DNA of 64,000 bases from Bacillus sp. V5-8f (GTDB lineage: Bacteria > Bacillota > Bacilli > Bacillales > DSM-1321), in assembly GCF_002863565.1 (NCBI RefSeq), contig NZ_PGUW01000004.1, forward strand, positions 372,001 through 436,000. Reading direction: 5' to 3'. The notes below the pieces were generated by a model, which made no database searches, was not told the origin of the DNA, and was given only the letters and a program-made list of their open reading frames with translations. The first letter of the stretch is position 1. Every line of letters starts with the position of its first letter. Shown one piece after another: positions 62,709 to 64,000 of this stretch. The position numbers and the translations under genes were made by a program.

Positions 62709-62726
62709 TGACACGGTATCGTGTCA
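62709..62726. promoter_or_regulatory. operator-like palindrome before deoD
   Basis: TGACACG-GTAT-CGTGTCA, a perfect 7-4-7 inverted repeat, placed 24 bases before the deoD start and right after a TATAGT -10-like element near 62694. Likely a repressor site or a leader hairpin close to the transcription start. Confidence 0.6.
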
Positions 62727-62750
62727 CCCACTTAATAGGAGGTATGGCAA

Positions 62751-63455
62751 ATGAGTGTGCATATTGGTGCAAAGGAAAATGAAATAGCCGAAACGGTGCT
62801 GCTTCCCGGAGACCCGCTTCGTGCAAAATATATTGCTGAAACGTTTTTGGAAGATGCAAAGCTATATAACGAAGTCCGTAACATGTTTGGATACACGGGT
62901 ACATATAAAGGGAAGCGAATTTCTGTGCAAGGGACTGGCATGGGTGTTCCTTCTATTTCCATTTACATTAATGAGTTAATGCAAAGTTACAATGCCCAGA
63001 AGCTGATTCGGGTAGGGACAGCCGGAGCGATCCAAAAAGATGTAAAAGTCCGGGATGTAATTCTTGCGATGAGTGCATCGACCGATTCCCAAATGAACCG
63101 TCTCACGTTCGGCGGCGTGGACTATGCACCAACAGCGAGTTTCGAATTGCTCAAGAAAGCTTATGACGCGGGCGTATATAAAGGCCTGCATTTAAAGGTG
63201 GGAAATGTATTTACTGCCGACCAATTTTATAACGATAACAGTGAACTGGAAAAGTGGGCGAAATATCAAATCCTTGCCATTGAAATGGAAACAGCCGCGT
63301 TATACACTCTTGCGGCCAAGTTTGGACGCCAAGCGCTGTCGATATTGACGATAAGCGACCATGTATTGACCGGAGAGGAAACAACCGCTGAGGAAAGGCA
63401 AACTACATTCAATGAAATGATTGAGGTTGCGTTGGAAGCAGCTATTCAGGAATAA
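62751..63455 (+). CDS. deoD: purine nucleoside phosphorylase DeoD-type
   Basis: 234 aa, hexameric PNP that cleaves (deoxy)nucleosides to base and (deoxy)ribose-1-phosphate. [11 protein letters not shown] phosphate region, [17 protein letters not shown] and [12 protein letters not shown] (catalytic Asp) are present. AGGAGG precedes ATG 62751. Confidence 0.96.
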   Translation: MSVHIGAKENEIAETVLLPGDPLRAKYIAETFLEDAKLYNEVRNMFGYTGTYKGKRISVQGTGMGVPSISIYINELMQSYNAQKLIRVGTAGAIQKDVKVRDVILAMSASTDSQMNRLTFGGVDYAPTASFELLKKAYDAGVYKGLHLKVGNVFTADQFYNDNSELEKWAKYQILAIEMETAALYTLAAKFGRQALSILTISDHVLTGEETTAEERQTTFNEMIEVALEAAIQE

Positions 63456-63499
63456 ATAAAGCTTACTGATAAGCGTGCAGTGAAAGTGGTGAATTGTTA

Positions 63500-64000
63500 G
63501 TGGAAGAGGAAAAAAAACACCAGGAGCCAAACGAAGCTTCTAAATTCATAAGGATAAAGAAATTCCCATTTATAGTAGGGGTTGTATTGCTTATAGTGGT
63601 TACAGCTGGCATTACTGCAATGGCCCTATCGTTTGGTGATGATCAAGTTCAATCTTTCACCCCGGTAGCTGCGAACGAACGGGATGAATTTGAAAAATTA
63701 TATTCAACGTATGACACATTAAAGAAGAATTATTATAAAGAAGTCAATGACACAACACTGGTGAATGGGGCCATAAACGGAATGCTTGAGTCATTGGATG
63801 ACCCTTATTCAGATTATATGAATGAGAAAGAAGCAAAAAGCTTTCATCAAAGCATTTCATCCTCGTTTGAGGGAATAGGGGCAGAAATTCAGGAACAGGA
63901 TGGACGGATCATGGTCGTATCGCCCATCAAAGGCTCGCCTGCCGAGAAAGCAGGAATCAAGCCAAATGATATCATTTTAAGTGTAAATGGCAAAAGTTTG
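63500..64000 (+). CDS. S41-family C-terminal processing protease (CtpA/CtpB), partial
   Basis: The N-terminal 167 codons are inside the window. A basic cytosolic start is followed by one membrane helix (FIVGVVLLIVVTAGITAMAL), the S41 N-terminal helices (LVNGAINGMLESLDDPYSDYM) and the start of a PDZ domain (IVVSPIKGSPAEKAG-like; GIKPNDIILSVNGKSL). The catalytic Ser/Lys part lies beyond base 64000. GTG 63500 or the in-frame TTG 63494, both behind AAAGTGGTG, may be the start. It follows deoD by about 45 bases. Confidence 0.9.
   Translation, partial: MEEEKKHQEPNEASKFIRIKKFPFIVGVVLLIVVTAGITAMALSFGDDQVQSFTPVAANERDEFEKLYSTYDTLKKNYYKEVNDTTLVNGAINGMLESLDDPYSDYMNEKEAKSFHQSISSSFEGIGAEIQEQDGRIMVVSPIKGSPAEKAGIKPNDIILSVNGKSL

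Noticed and set aside
1-64000. CRISPR array, prophage, insertion sequence or defence island
   Set aside because: No regularly spaced repeats, integrase, transposase or phage structural gene is visible; nearly all genes match conserved Bacillus chromosomal neighbourhoods.

Overview
The window is chromosomal DNA of a low-GC, endospore-forming, aerobic member of the Bacillaceae. Nearly every gene has a recognisable Bacillus subtilis counterpart: DynA, BpsA/B, YfmR, BrxA, YpjP, YpmQ/R/S, YodN-YodT, KamA and Spo0M. Small spore-protein genes are present, ribosome binding sites are strong AGGAGG types, and TTG/GTG starts are common. Species cannot be fixed by eye; a Bacillus-like genus outside the B. 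subtilis species group is my inference. There are no rRNA or tRNA genes, CRISPR arrays, complete insertion sequences or prophage.

Layout. 1-1821 (minus): the end of a ba3-type cytochrome c oxidase operon (subunits IIa, II, I). 2168-14855: a broken xanthine permease gene, the alkylpyrone pair bpsA-bpsB, a Fur-box micro-gene, the dynamin dynA, a nucleotidyltransferase, the exonuclease fen, sspL, a DMT exporter and two RNase H-like genes. 14984-16823: nsrR and hmp (nitric oxide response). 16999-24885: topB, mntR, a methyltransferase, metA, fhs and bsaA. 24999-32747: a broken degV copy, ypgQ, yfmR, cvfC/ypgR, ilvD, brxA and ypiP. 32803-39450: a gamma-glutamyltransferase, ypjP, a secreted PPEP/ATLF-like metalloprotease, thyA-dfrA and ilvA. 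39637-48988: tatA-tatC, an intact degV, a PCYCGC lipoprotein, the Sco protein ypmQ, ypmR-ypmS, a DUF4397 protein, msrA-msrB, an IIA-Glc-like protein, an SGNH hydrolase and a YjcZ-type spore peptide.

49228-59329 is the lysine 2,3-aminomutase (kam/yod) locus for turning lysine into beta-lysine and onward products: yodT, yodS, yodR, yodQ, yodP, a sigma-54 activator (KamR-like), kamA and yokU, followed by yozE, yodN and yozD. Strong -24/-12 promoters lie before yodT and before kamA, and the kamA promoter has G5/C5 palindromes and a direct repeat upstream as likely activator sites. 59418-61227 is a compact unit with an ECF-type promoter, a His/Lys-rich micro-protein, a Ser/Thr kinase and spo0M. 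The window closes with ppaC, a small basic protein, deoD and the start of a CtpA/B-type S41 protease.

Themes are redox and metal homeostasis (NsrR/Hmp, MntR, a Fur-box gene, bacilliredoxin, Msr, Sco), one-carbon and amino acid metabolism (fhs, thyA-dfrA, metA, ilvD, ilvA, kam) and envelope functions. The most unusual items are the sigma-54 wiring of the kam locus, the kinase-spo0M unit, the PPEP-like protease, the Fur-box micro-protein and the terminator-like hairpin between tatA and tatC. I did not find an evidently unknown multi-gene system.
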